Shown here piece by piece: positions 16,786 through 25,159 of a DNA stretch of 43,635 nt. The DNA lies in NCBI GenBank assembly GCA_017442225.1, contig JAFSAR010000008.1, positions 1-43,635 on the forward strand. Direction: 5' to 3'. Each line of letters opens with the position of its first letter. Within the stretch, counting starts at the first letter, position 1. Below the pieces are notes generated by a model, which saw nothing but the letters and a program-made list of their open reading frames with translations, did no database searches and was not told the origin of the DNA. This DNA comes from Clostridia bacterium (lineage in GTDB: Bacteria > Bacillota > Clostridia > Oscillospirales > Acutalibacteraceae). The position numbers were made by a program, and so were the translations under genes.

Positions 16786-17514
16786 ATGTCTGAAGAGCTA
16801 CTCGAGTCTTTTGCGGAAAAAGTATCCGCAGAGCCCGTAATAGAATTCAGGGGCGTATCAAAAACGTATCCAAGCGGTACACATGCGCTTGAGGACGTTA
16901 ACATACGGATAAACAAGGGAGAGTTTGTGTTTGTTGTTGGCTCGTCGGGTGCAGGTAAAAGTACCTTTATGAAGCTTATTATGCGTGAAGAAAAGGCAAA
17001 CACGGGTATTATAAATGTAAACGGCTTTAACCTTACAAAAATGCCAAGAAAACAGGTGCCTATGCTACGCAGAACGATGGGCATTGTCTTTCAGGATTTC
17101 CGCCTTATTCCTACAATGAACGTGTTTGACAACGTTGCTTTTGCTATGCACGTGGTAGGTGAGTCAGGACGCGAGGTTCGCCGCGAGGTTTCAAAGGCGC
17201 TTTCTAAGGTGGGTCTTGGTGACAAAGCGCGCTCTATGCCTATGCAGTTGTCGGGCGGTGAGCAGCAGCGCGTAGGTCTTGCGCGGGCGCTTGTAAACAA
17301 TCCCGATTTAATAATTGCGGACGAGCCTACGGGTAATGTGGACCCGAATATGTCATACGAAATCGTGTCCTTGCTTACCGAGATAAATAAGCGCGGCACT
17401 ACTATCCTGATGGTAACGCACGACCACAATCTTGTGCGTGATTTCAAGCACCGTGTAATTATGCTTGACAGCGGCAGAATCGTTGCTGACAATGCAGCGG
17501 GAGGTGCCGAATAA
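16786..17514 (+). CDS. ftsE: Cell division ATP-binding protein FtsE
   Basis: FtsE is the ATPase of the FtsEX complex, which couples the division ring to activation of cell wall hydrolases. The 242-residue protein has Walker A GSSGAGKS at residues 52-59, Q-loop in VFQDFRLIPTMNVFDN, signature LSGGEQQRVGLARALVNNP, Walker B LIIADEPTGNVDP and the His switch in MVTHDHNLV. It carries about 17 extra residues at the N-terminus compared with typical FtsE; no alternative start fits better. Its stop codon overlaps the ftsX start by one base (TAATG). Confidence 0.95.
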   Translation: MSEELLESFAEKVSAEPVIEFRGVSKTYPSGTHALEDVNIRINKGEFVFVVGSSGAGKSTFMKLIMREEKANTGIINVNGFNLTKMPRKQVPMLRRTMGIVFQDFRLIPTMNVFDNVAFAMHVVGESGREVRREVSKALSKVGLGDKARSMPMQLSGGEQQRVGLARALVNNPDLIIADEPTGNVDPNMSYEIVSLLTEINKRGTTILMVTHDHNLVRDFKHRVIMLDSGRIVADNAAGGAE

Positions 17515-18512
17515 TGAAGTTTGGAAGTATAAAATACCTTGTCAAAGAGGGCTTTAAGGGCGCGTGGGCTAACCGACTTATGTCACTCGCATCTGTTGGC
17601 GTGCTTGTTGCCTGTATGGTAGTAATCGGTCTTGCAATTCTAATTTCCGAAAACGTTAATATGGCTATAGGCAAGCTTGAACAGCAAAACGTCGTTCAGG
17701 TTTATCTTAAGGACTATGCCTGGGCATATCTTTACGGTGAAAAGCCCGAAACCGAAGAAGAAAAGGACGCTAACGGAATTGCTGATTCCTATTATCTTAT
17801 ACATAACGAGGAAGAGGCATTGGCAGTCCGCGACGAGATTTTGGCGATGGACAACGTGGCTGACGCCGTGTACGTTTCGCGTGAAGAAGGACTTGCCCAG
17901 ATGACAAGCGAGATGGGAGAGGAATATAAGGAATATTTCTCTTTTCTTGAGGAAGACGACCAGAACCCCATATCTTCGGCGATTGACGTCACAATGAAGG
18001 ATATGAGTAAGTTCGACCAGACGGTTGAAGAACTCAAATCTATTGATGCTGTATTTAATATTCAGACCTATGACGGTCTCGCAGAAAAAATTGACGCTAT
18101 AAAGCAGGGCATTTATGTTGCGGGATTCTGGATTATAGCGATTCTTATTGTGATTTCACTTGTTATCGTGTCAAATACGATAAGGGTTACAATGTATAAC
18201 CGTAAGCTTGAAATCAGCATTATGAAGGCGGTTGGCGCTACCGATGCATTCGTAAGAATTCCCTTTGTTATAGAGGGTGTGCTTATAGGCTTGATATCCG
18301 CGCTTATTTCAGAGGGACTGATTTATTTCTGCTACCGCGTAGCTACCGAAAAAATTTCGGCAATGCTTGGCGACGTTGTGGCATTTGGCGATGTTGCGCT
18401 TTATCTGTTGCTTGTATTTGTAATCATAGGTATGTTTGCAGGAGCACTTGGCAGCGTTATTATGATCGGTAAGTATTTAAAGCGTGAAGGCAGTGAATTT
18501 ACTGCAATTTAA
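17514..18512 (+). CDS. ftsX: Cell division protein FtsX
   Basis: FtsX is the membrane half of FtsEX. The 332-residue protein has the expected layout. There is a cytoplasmic N-terminus with YLVKEGFKGAWANRLMS, one membrane helix (about 23-45) and a large extracellular domain (about 46-205). Three more helices follow (about 200-225, 245-270 and 290-320), with the conserved RVTMYNRKLEISIMKAVGATDAFVRIPF segment between helices. The extracellular part has an acidic insertion near residues 70-95. GGAGGTG precedes the ATG. The extracellular domain is the likely docking site for the M23 hydrolase encoded next. Confidence 0.94.
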   Translation: MKFGSIKYLVKEGFKGAWANRLMSLASVGVLVACMVVIGLAILISENVNMAIGKLEQQNVVQVYLKDYAWAYLYGEKPETEEEKDANGIADSYYLIHNEEEALAVRDEILAMDNVADAVYVSREEGLAQMTSEMGEEYKEYFSFLEEDDQNPISSAIDVTMKDMSKFDQTVEELKSIDAVFNIQTYDGLAEKIDAIKQGIYVAGFWIIAILIVISLVIVSNTIRVTMYNRKLEISIMKAVGATDAFVRIPFVIEGVLIGLISALISEGLIYFCYRVATEKISAMLGDVVAFGDVALYLLLVFVIIGMFAGALGSVIMIGKYLKREGSEFTAI

Positions 18513-18585
18513 AAAATTGCCCACAGCACTAATTTTTACGAGATTATATTTTGTGCCTTTCGGTACAGAAAGGAAAATAAGATTT

Positions 18586-19794
18586 ATGAAAAACAGTTTA
18601 AAGCGTGTAATAACTCTTATACTGTGTATGGTTATGGTTGTTACAACGTCACTTTATACTGCGGCAGCCGATAAGGACCAATTGAACAGAGATATTGCTA
18701 ATCTTAAACAGCAAGCAAGCGCAATTCAGTCTGAAATAAACAAGTTAAAGGCCGAAAAGGCCGATCAAGGCGCTATACTTGCGGCAATTCGTAAAAAAAT
18801 CGGCAACACTCAGGCGCAAATTGACCGTTGCAATCGGGAGATTGCGTCAATAAATGCGTCTATTGAAGCAAACAAGGCTGAAATGGCAGCCAAAGAGGCT
18901 GAAATAGAGGACGATATTTTTGAATTTAAAAAGCGTCTCAGCGCTATGTATATGAGCAATTCCGATAATAATATTCAGATACTTTTGGGCGCTGAAAACT
19001 TTTCTGATTTTTTACGTCTTTCGCAATTTACCGCTTCAATGTCCGCAAGAGATAAAAAACTCATAGAGGGTCTTAAGGCGGAGATAGAGGTATTGAACGG
19101 AAAAAATGCTGAAAACGAAAAGCTGCTTAACGAACAGATTTCTATAAAATCTACCATTGACGAGCAACAAAAAGAGTTGGAAGCGCAGGAAAACGACGCC
19201 GCGGCAATTTATAACGATATAGCAGCTGAGCAGGCTGAAAACCAAGAGGACGTTGACGCTATAAACGCTCAGATTAAAAAGCTGCAAAAGCAGTTAGAGG
19301 ATGAAATTGCCAACAAAAATTACAGTACATTTATAAACCCCAATACAGGATTGCAATGGCCTGTGAGCGGATTTTTTAACATCTCGGCGCACTTTAAGAG
19401 CAATGACGCCGTACACAAGGGTCACCACAACGGTATGGATATTGCAGGCGGCGGTATTGCGGGTCAGCCGATACGCGCTATTGCCGACGGTTACGTAACG
19501 CTTGTTCACAACGGATGTACCCATAACTATAAAAAATACGGTAACTGTTGTGGTAACGGTTACGGAAACTACTGTACCATCAATCACGGTACGCTTACCA
19601 TAAACGGTAGTTCTGCAAATTACGTAGCATATTATGCCCACGCGTCAAAAATTATCGTTTCAAACGGTCAGTATGTAAAGCAGGGCGATATAATAGGTTA
19701 CGTTGGTACTACAGGCTGGTCGACGGGCTATCATTTGCATTTTGGTATGCTTAAAAACGGTGGCTGGATAAATCCGTATCCGTTGTTCTTCTGA
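18586..19794 (+). CDS. Exported M23 peptidase with coiled coil (EnvC/NlpD-like wall hydrolase)
   Basis: The 402-residue protein starts at the ATG at 18586, where a signal peptide begins (MKNSLKRVITL, cleavage near TAAADKD). An in-frame ATG at 18484 lies inside ftsX and would destroy the signal peptide. Residues about 28-245 are a long coiled coil, as in EnvC, and residues about 260-400 are an M23 (LytM) domain. The zinc and catalytic residues appear intact: His281 and Asp285 in HNGMDI and His383/His385 in YHLHFG. An insertion with four cysteines (GCTHNYKKYGNCCGNGYGNYC) lies in the domain. It probably cuts peptidoglycan cross-links and is controlled by FtsEX encoded just before it. Confidence 0.9.
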   Translation: MKNSLKRVITLILCMVMVVTTSLYTAAADKDQLNRDIANLKQQASAIQSEINKLKAEKADQGAILAAIRKKIGNTQAQIDRCNREIASINASIEANKAEMAAKEAEIEDDIFEFKKRLSAMYMSNSDNNIQILLGAENFSDFLRLSQFTASMSARDKKLIEGLKAEIEVLNGKNAENEKLLNEQISIKSTIDEQQKELEAQENDAAAIYNDIAAEQAENQEDVDAINAQIKKLQKQLEDEIANKNYSTFINPNTGLQWPVSGFFNISAHFKSNDAVHKGHHNGMDIAGGGIAGQPIRAIADGYVTLVHNGCTHNYKKYGNCCGNGYGNYCTINHGTLTINGSSANYVAYYAHASKIIVSNGQYVKQGDIIGYVGTTGWSTGYHLHFGMLKNGGWINPYPLFF

Positions 19795-19795
19795 T

Positions 19796-20293
19796 ATGAA
19801 TAAGCTACAAAAAAGTAGAATAATTGCGGTTATATTGTTGGTTATCTGGGCGGCGGTCATATTCGCAATGTCTGCTCAGCCGGCAAAAGAATCTTCGCGG
19901 TTAAGTGGCGGAATAGTCACAAAGGTTATTTCGGTTGTATTTTCTGATTTTGAAGATTTATCGGCGGAACGGCAAACAAGCATAACCGATACCGTAACCT
20001 TGATTGTAAGAAAAACAGCGCACTTTTTAGAATACTTTATTTTAGGTTTGCTCGCATTTGTAACGGCAAATACATTTAGAAAATACAATTTTTTTGTACG
20101 AACGTCGTCTGCAGCGGCTTTTTGCGCGCTTTATGCCGTAAGCGATGAGATACATCAGTATTTTGTGCCCGGCAGAGCGTGTAGGTTCGGCGATATTTGT
20201 ATTGATACAGCGGGCAGTATTTTGGCGATAGTTTTACTTACGTCGATTGTCACTATTAAGAAAAAACGTAAATCAGGTGAATTTAATGCGTAA
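19796..20293 (+). CDS. VanZ-like membrane protein
   Basis: This 165-residue protein has four hydrophobic segments (about 7-25, 65-88, 98-115 and 137-157) and the VanZ family signatures: FAMSAQP near residue 27, RKTAHFLEYFILG, and SDEIHQYFVPGRACRFGDICIDTAG. VanZ relatives affect sensitivity to glycopeptides, and family function is otherwise poorly known. It starts one base after the M23 gene ends, so it belongs to the division/wall unit. It overlaps the next gene by 8 bases. Confidence 0.88.
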   Translation: MNKLQKSRIIAVILLVIWAAVIFAMSAQPAKESSRLSGGIVTKVISVVFSDFEDLSAERQTSITDTVTLIVRKTAHFLEYFILGLLAFVTANTFRKYNFFVRTSSAAAFCALYAVSDEIHQYFVPGRACRFGDICIDTAGSILAIVLLTSIVTIKKKRKSGEFNA

Positions 20294-20771
20294 AAAGAAA
20301 TTGATAGAGCAAAACCTGTCTTTATTTGAAGATTTACAAAAAACTCAGCGTGAAATCAGCGAACTTAAAAAGCAGTTAAGCCAAAACGCTGATGAAATAA
20401 AATCTTTAAAGGCAGAGCTTACTAAGGCAAAAGAGCCCGAACCCGAGGTTACCGTTACCGAGCCTATGCGACGACTTGAAGAAAAGGTTATATCAAACGC
20501 AACACTAAAGCCTGATATGGAATACGGCGCCAAGGTGATAGGTCAGATTGTGGTTTCGGCTGCTGAATACAGCAACAAGCTTACAATTGGCGGAGACGAC
20601 AGCAAAAAAGAGCTTGTAAACCTTATTTTAGGTAAGACTGAAATGGCAAAGGCAGAGATACTTTCTGTTATAGAAACAGGCGATGCTTTTGACGCAAAAT
20701 GCGCGAAAATGGACCAGATTGCAGCAGTTTCAAAAGAATATTTTGAAAGCGTGTTGGCTCAAATTGTTTAA
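20286..20771 (+). CDS. Small coiled-coil protein of unknown function
   Basis: I do not recognise a family for this 161-residue soluble protein. The ATG at 20286 has AGGTGA 4 bases upstream; an earlier in-frame ATG lies inside the VanZ gene. Residues about 5-50 form a heptad-rich coiled coil (LFEDLQKTQREISELKKQL). An acidic, proline-containing linker follows (EPEPEVTVTEP), then a compact region with GAKVIGQIVVSAAEYSNKL. The layout, an N-terminal coil and a small C-terminal domain, vaguely recalls cytoplasmic division adaptors such as DivIVA/GpsB, but motifs are lacking. It is last in the ftsEX-M23-vanZ unit, which hints at a wall or division role. Confidence 0.75.
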   Translation: MRKKKLIEQNLSLFEDLQKTQREISELKKQLSQNADEIKSLKAELTKAKEPEPEVTVTEPMRRLEEKVISNATLKPDMEYGAKVIGQIVVSAAEYSNKLTIGGDDSKKELVNLILGKTEMAKAEILSVIETGDAFDAKCAKMDQIAAVSKEYFESVLAQIV

Positions 20772-20774
20772 GAT

Positions 20775-20803
20775 AAAGGTGTGCAGCTGCACACCTTTTT
20801 AAT
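20775..20803 (+). terminator. Terminator at the end of the ftsEX cluster
   Basis: AAAGGTGTGCAG and CTGCACACCTTT form a perfect 12-bp palindrome followed by TTAATTTTAA, four bases after the stop codon. Confidence 0.85.
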
Positions 20804-20830
20804 TTTAATAAAAAATTCTTTTTTATCTGG

Positions 20831-20859
20831 TTGACATTGGTAAAACAGGGGATTATAAT
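20831..20859 (+). promoter_or_regulatory. Consensus sigma-A promoter for marR and the ABC exporter
   Basis: TTGACA (20831-20836) and TATAAT (20854-20859) match the consensus exactly with a 17-base spacer. Such a strong promoter fits an operon normally held down by a repressor. Confidence 0.8.
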
Positions 20860-20865
20860 ATCAAA

Positions 20866-20881
20866 TGTTAGTTTGCTAACA
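20866..20881 (+). promoter_or_regulatory. Likely MarR operator
   Basis: TGTTAG TTTG CTAACA is a perfect 6-bp dyad with a 4-base centre, beginning 6 bases after the -10 box, at the expected transcription start. MarR-family repressors bind palindromes of about this size near their own promoters. This suggests the repressor encoded at 20903 controls its own operon. Confidence 0.6.
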
Positions 20882-20902
20882 ATTAATTTTAGGCGGTGTT
20901 TT

Positions 20903-21343
20903 ATGAATAAAAGCAGACAGCTTGGCTTTGAAATAAGAACGCTGAACAACTGTGTAAAACGATTTGTTCAAAGTACAAGACCCAAAGAGTTTGAAGAGTC
21001 AACGGGTGTTCATATCTGGGCTATCAGATACTTTTATGAAAACCGTGATAAAGACATTTTTCAGCGTGATTTTGAGGCGCGTTTTTCAATACGCCGCTCA
21101 ACCGCTACCAATATGCTAAAGCTTATGGAAAAGAACGGTCTTATAACGCGTCAAAGTGTTTCCTATGATGCACGGCTTAAAAAAATTGTGCTGACAAATA
21201 AGGGTATCGAAATTTATAAAATAGCAACTAAAAATATTGAAAGAATAGAAAACACTTTAAAAAAGGGAATAACAGAGGAAGAACTGTTATCTTTTTATAG
21301 TGTATCAGATAAAATCAAGGCTAATTTGGAGGTAACGGGATGA
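20903..21343 (+). CDS. MarR-family transcriptional regulator
   Basis: The 146-residue protein starts at the ATG at 20903, with AGGCGG before it; a longer frame reaches into the promoter and is excluded. It is a winged-helix dimer of the MarR type. FQRDFEARFSIRRSTATNMLKLMEKNGLITR is the helix-turn-helix and VSYDARLKKIVLTNKGIEI the wing, with the family pattern of D-x-R before the wing. It probably senses a toxic compound that the exporter removes. Its stop overlaps the exporter start by four bases (ATGA). Confidence 0.92.
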   Translation: MNKSRQLGFEIRTLNNCVKRFVQSTRPKEFEESTGVHIWAIRYFYENRDKDIFQRDFEARFSIRRSTATNMLKLMEKNGLITRQSVSYDARLKKIVLTNKGIEIYKIATKNIERIENTLKKGITEEELLSFYSVSDKIKANLEVTG

Positions 21344-23082
21344 TTAGAAAATTAGCAAAAAGTATTCGTGAATATAAGGCTCCCAGTATAATTACAATGT
21401 TGCTTATGGTTGGAGAGGTTATAATTGAGTGTTTAATTCCTTTTATTACAGCCAATCTTGTTAACCAGATTAAAGCAGGTGTCGAGATGAATGTTCTTAT
21501 AAAAACGGGACTGTTGCTGACCGGACTTGCAATAATATCTCTTAGCTGTGGCGGCGTGGCGGCTTTTACCTGCTCAAAGGCATCGGCGGGTTTTGCAAAA
21601 AACCTGCGCCACGATGTTTTTACCCGCATACAAAGCTTTTCTTTTCATAATATAGATAAATTTTCGACTTCGTCATTGGTGACCCGCCTTACTACCGATA
21701 TTACACATGTTCAGATGTCATATATGATGATTATCCGCACGGCAATACGCAGTCCGCTTATGTTTACTTTTGCTATTGTAATGGCATATATAATGGGCGG
21801 AAGTCTTGCTACAACCTTTGTCGTGGTAGTACCTGTGTTAATTTTCGGTCTTTTGCTTGTCGCTCGTAATGCTATGCCTGCATTCCGTCGAGTGTTTAAA
21901 AAGTATGACCGACTTAATGAGTCTATCGAAGAAAATGTTCGCGCAATGCGTGTGGTAAAGGGCTTTTCACGCGAAAAATATGAAACAAACAAGTTTACTG
22001 ATGCCGCAACCGATATTTGTAAAGATTTTACCAAAGCTGAACGCATAGTGGCGCTTAACGGACCTATAATGCAGATTTGTATGTATTTTAATATGATTTT
22101 TGTGCTTATAGTAGGTTCGAAACTTACCATTACAAGTCAAGGCGCACTGCTTGATGTCGGTCAGATTTCGGCAATGCTTACCTATGGTATGCAGATACTT
22201 ATGTCACTTATGATGCTTTCTATGATATATGTAATGCTTACTATGTCTATGGAATCAATGAAGCGTATTTGTGAGGTGTTAGATGAAGAGCCCACTCTTC
22301 ATAACCCACAAAACCCGATTTATACCGTTGCTGACGGTTCTATTGATTTTAACAATGTTAATTTTAAATATTCTAAAAAGGCGCAAAAAAATGCTCTGTC
22401 AGACATTGATTTGCATATAAAATCAGGTATGACCGTGGGTATTATCGGAGGTACCGGTTCGGGTAAATCGTCGCTTGTGCAGTTAATTCCGCGACTTTAT
22501 GATGTTACAGAAGGTAATGTAAAAGTGGGTGGTGTTGATGTTTGCGATTATGATATAAAAACGCTTCGCGATTCTGTAGCTATGGTGCTACAAAAAAACC
22601 AGCTGTTCTCGGGTACAATAAAAGATAATCTTCGTTGGGGTAACGAAAATGCTACCGATGAAGAAATGATTGAGGCTTGCCGTCTTGCGCAAGCGGATGA
22701 TTTTATAAAATCGTTCCCTGACGGATACGACACATATATTGAGCAGGGCGGTACAAATGTATCGGGCGGACAAAAACAGCGTCTTTGTATCGCTCGCGCT
22801 CTGCTTAAAAAGCCAAAAATTTTAATTCTTGATGATTCAACAAGTGCGGTTGATACCAAAACCGATGCATTTATCAGGGCAGGATTTAAAGAATATATTC
22901 CTGAAACCACCAAGATTATAATCGCGCAGCGCATATCATCGGTGCAGGATGCAGATATGATAATAATTATGGAAAATGGTATGATTTCTGCTGTGGGCAA
23001 TCATAACGAATTAATTAAAAACAGCGAAATTTACCGTGAGGTTTACGAACAGCAGACTAACGGGGGTGATTTTGATGAGTAG
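21340..23082 (+). CDS. ABC exporter half-transporter, subunit 1 (degenerate catalytic site)
   Basis: The 580-residue protein has a six-helix membrane domain (about 1-310) fused to an ATPase domain. Walker A GGTGSGKS is at residues 370-377 and the signature SGGQ at 475-478. In Walker B, Asp498 is followed by Asp499 in ILDDS, where canonical ATPases have Glu. The switch His is replaced by Gln (IIAQRISSV). These changes mark the non-catalytic partner of a heterodimeric exporter, as in the TM287/288 and BmrC/D types. It starts in the marR stop and its end overlaps subunit 2 by 8 bases. Likely role: drug or lipid export under MarR control. Confidence 0.92.
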   Translation: MIRKLAKSIREYKAPSIITMLLMVGEVIIECLIPFITANLVNQIKAGVEMNVLIKTGLLLTGLAIISLSCGGVAAFTCSKASAGFAKNLRHDVFTRIQSFSFHNIDKFSTSSLVTRLTTDITHVQMSYMMIIRTAIRSPLMFTFAIVMAYIMGGSLATTFVVVVPVLIFGLLLVARNAMPAFRRVFKKYDRLNESIEENVRAMRVVKGFSREKYETNKFTDAATDICKDFTKAERIVALNGPIMQICMYFNMIFVLIVGSKLTITSQGALLDVGQISAMLTYGMQILMSLMMLSMIYVMLTMSMESMKRICEVLDEEPTLHNPQNPIYTVADGSIDFNNVNFKYSKKAQKNALSDIDLHIKSGMTVGIIGGTGSGKSSLVQLIPRLYDVTEGNVKVGGVDVCDYDIKTLRDSVAMVLQKNQLFSGTIKDNLRWGNENATDEEMIEACRLAQADDFIKSFPDGYDTYIEQGGTNVSGGQKQRLCIARALLKKPKILILDDSTSAVDTKTDAFIRAGFKEYIPETTKIIIAQRISSVQDADMIIIMENGMISAVGNHNELIKNSEIYREVYEQQTNGGDFDE

Positions 23083-25021
23083 AGGACCAATGCCTCGTAA
23101 TATGCCGCGCGGCCCAAGGGGTAAATTTAATCCTAATACATTTAAGCGTATTATAAAAATGCTCTTCAAATTTTACCCTGTAATGATGCCATTGACAATC
23201 GCTTGTATATTGTTTTCGGCGGTAACCGCCGCAATGCCTGCAATTTTTCAGCAGCAGGTAATTGCCGATATTGAAACCTTTATCAATACAGGCGATTGGA
23301 GCGCCGCAAAGCAGGTTATTTTGCCTAAAATATTTATATTGATAGGTCTTTACGTTATTTCAATCATATCCATTACACTTTATAATCAGTTAATGGTGTT
23401 TATTACACAGGGCTTTTTGAACAAAATGCGTATTCATATGTTCAAAACCATGCAAAATCTGCCCGTAAAATATTTTGACCAAAATAAGCATGGCGATATA
23501 ATGAGCCACTACACCAATGATGTTGACACACTTCGCGAGCTTATTTCTCGTTCGCTACCGTCACTTTTGCAAGCAGTAGTTGTGGTTACAAGCGTGCTTA
23601 GTATAATGCTTTATTACAGTGTTTGGATGACACTTGTTGTGCTTTCTGGTGTAGTGGTTATGGCGTTTGTTTCTAAAAAAGTGGGTGGCGGCTCTGCAAA
23701 ATATTTTATGCGTCAGCAAAAGGCTATAGGTAAAACCGAGGGCTTTGTTCAGGAGATGATGAGCGGTCAAAAGGTTATCAAGGTTTTTTGCCACGAAAAA
23801 GAGTGTAATGAAGATTTTGACAGGGTAAATAACGAACTTTTTAACGATAGTTTTCGCGCGCACGCTTTTGCCAACTGTTTAGGTCCCATTATTGGCAATC
23901 TGGGCAATATACTTTATGTTCTTGTTGCTACAGTAGGCGGTGTGTTGCTACTGACAAAAGTACCCAATATATCTATTGGCGCTCTTGTTAAGGGGAGTAT
24001 AGGTGTTCTTACCATTGACCTTGTCGTACCATTTTTGAATATGTCGCGTCAGTTCACAGGCAATATAAATCAAGTAACTCAACAGATAAACACCGTTGTA
24101 ATGGCTATGGCGGGTGCTGAGCGTGTGTTTAACCTTATAGACGAGCAGCCCGAGGCGGATGAAGGATATGTAACGCTTGTAAACTGCGAGGTTGACTCTG
24201 ACGGCAATATAACCGAAACTGACAAAAGAACAGGCAAATGGGCTTGGAAGCATCCGCATAGTGACGGCACTTTGACTTACACCTTACTTCAAGGTGATGT
24301 TACTATGACCGAGGTTGACTTCGGTTATGAGGAAGATAAACTTGTTCTTCACGATGTTTCAGTTTATGCGCGTCCCGGTCAAAAGGTGGCATTTGTTGGC
24401 GCTACAGGCGCGGGTAAGACTACTATTACCAACCTTATCAACCGTTTTTATGATATCGAAGACGGCAAAATTCGCTACGACGGTATAAATATTAACAAAA
24501 TTAAAAAGTCTGATTTGCGACGTAGTCTTGGTATAGTACTTCAAGAAACAAATCTGTTTACAGGCACGGTTATGGATAATATCCGTTACGGCAGACTTGA
24601 CGCTACCGACGCTGAATGTATTGAGGCGGCTCGACTTGCAGGTGCTGATGATTTTATAACACGTTTGCCCAAGAGCTATGAAACCGAGCTTTCAAATAAC
24701 GGTTCAAACCTTTCACAAGGACAGCGTCAGCTTATCGCGATTGCGCGCGCCGCCGTTGCCGACCCACCCGTAATGATACTTGACGAGGCGACATCGTCGA
24801 TAGACACCCGTACCGAAGCGATAGTTCAACGCGGCATGGATAAGTTGATGGAGGGTAGAACGGTATTCGTAATCGCGCACAGACTTTCTACCATTATGAA
24901 TTCTGACGTAATAATGGTGCTTGATCACGGCAGAATTATTGAGCGCGGTAGCCATAAGGATTTGATTGCCCAAAAGGGCACTTATTATCAACTTTATACA
25001 GGCGCTTTTGAGCTTGAATAA
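23075..25021 (+). CDS. ABC exporter half-transporter, subunit 2 (catalytic)
   Basis: The 648-residue protein starts at the ATG at 23075, behind GGGGGTGA. The N-terminal 30 residues are rich in Pro, Arg and Gly (MSRGPMPRNMPRGPRGK), followed by six membrane helices. An insertion of about 45 residues precedes the ATPase domain (near 370-410), as in many clostridial members. Walker A GATGAGKTT is at 442-450, LSQGQ at 546-550, Walker B with the proper Glu571 in ILDEATSS, and the switch His in VIAHRLSTI. It complements the missing catalytic residues of subunit 1. The gene ends just before a terminator. Confidence 0.93.
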   Translation: MSRGPMPRNMPRGPRGKFNPNTFKRIIKMLFKFYPVMMPLTIACILFSAVTAAMPAIFQQQVIADIETFINTGDWSAAKQVILPKIFILIGLYVISIISITLYNQLMVFITQGFLNKMRIHMFKTMQNLPVKYFDQNKHGDIMSHYTNDVDTLRELISRSLPSLLQAVVVVTSVLSIMLYYSVWMTLVVLSGVVVMAFVSKKVGGGSAKYFMRQQKAIGKTEGFVQEMMSGQKVIKVFCHEKECNEDFDRVNNELFNDSFRAHAFANCLGPIIGNLGNILYVLVATVGGVLLLTKVPNISIGALVKGSIGVLTIDLVVPFLNMSRQFTGNINQVTQQINTVVMAMAGAERVFNLIDEQPEADEGYVTLVNCEVDSDGNITETDKRTGKWAWKHPHSDGTLTYTLLQGDVTMTEVDFGYEEDKLVLHDVSVYARPGQKVAFVGATGAGKTTITNLINRFYDIEDGKIRYDGININKIKKSDLRRSLGIVLQETNLFTGTVMDNIRYGRLDATDAECIEAARLAGADDFITRLPKSYETELSNNGSNLSQGQRQLIAIARAAVADPPVMILDEATSSIDTRTEAIVQRGMDKLMEGRTVFVIAHRLSTIMNSDVIMVLDHGRIIERGSHKDLIAQKGTYYQLYTGAFELE

Positions 25022-25041
25022 ATTATTGTAATAAAAAGGTA

Positions 25042-25077
25042 AAGACTCTGCTTATTTTTTAAGCAGAGTCTTAATTT
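25042..25077 (+). terminator. Terminator after the ABC exporter
   Basis: AAGACTCTGCTT and AAGCAGAGTCTT form a perfect 12-bp stem with a 7-base AT-only loop, followed by AATTTT. Confidence 0.85.
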
Positions 25078-25090
25078 TGCTATAAATATA

Positions 25091-25119
25091 TTGAAAATTA
25101 TGTAGAAATATGGTAATAT
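25091..25119 (+). promoter_or_regulatory. Promoter for the recJ-rel operon
   Basis: TTGAAA (25091-25096) and TAATAT (25114-25119) have a 17-base spacer and lie 40 bases before recJ. Confidence 0.55.
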
Positions 25120-25159
25120 ATATTGAATAATTATTACTATGAATAGGTGGTGAAAAATT

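Noticed and set aside
23036..23074. Earlier start for ABC subunit 2
   Set aside because: The upstream in-frame ATG lies in subunit 1 coding sequence without a ribosome binding site; the ATG at 23075 has GGGGGTGA in front.
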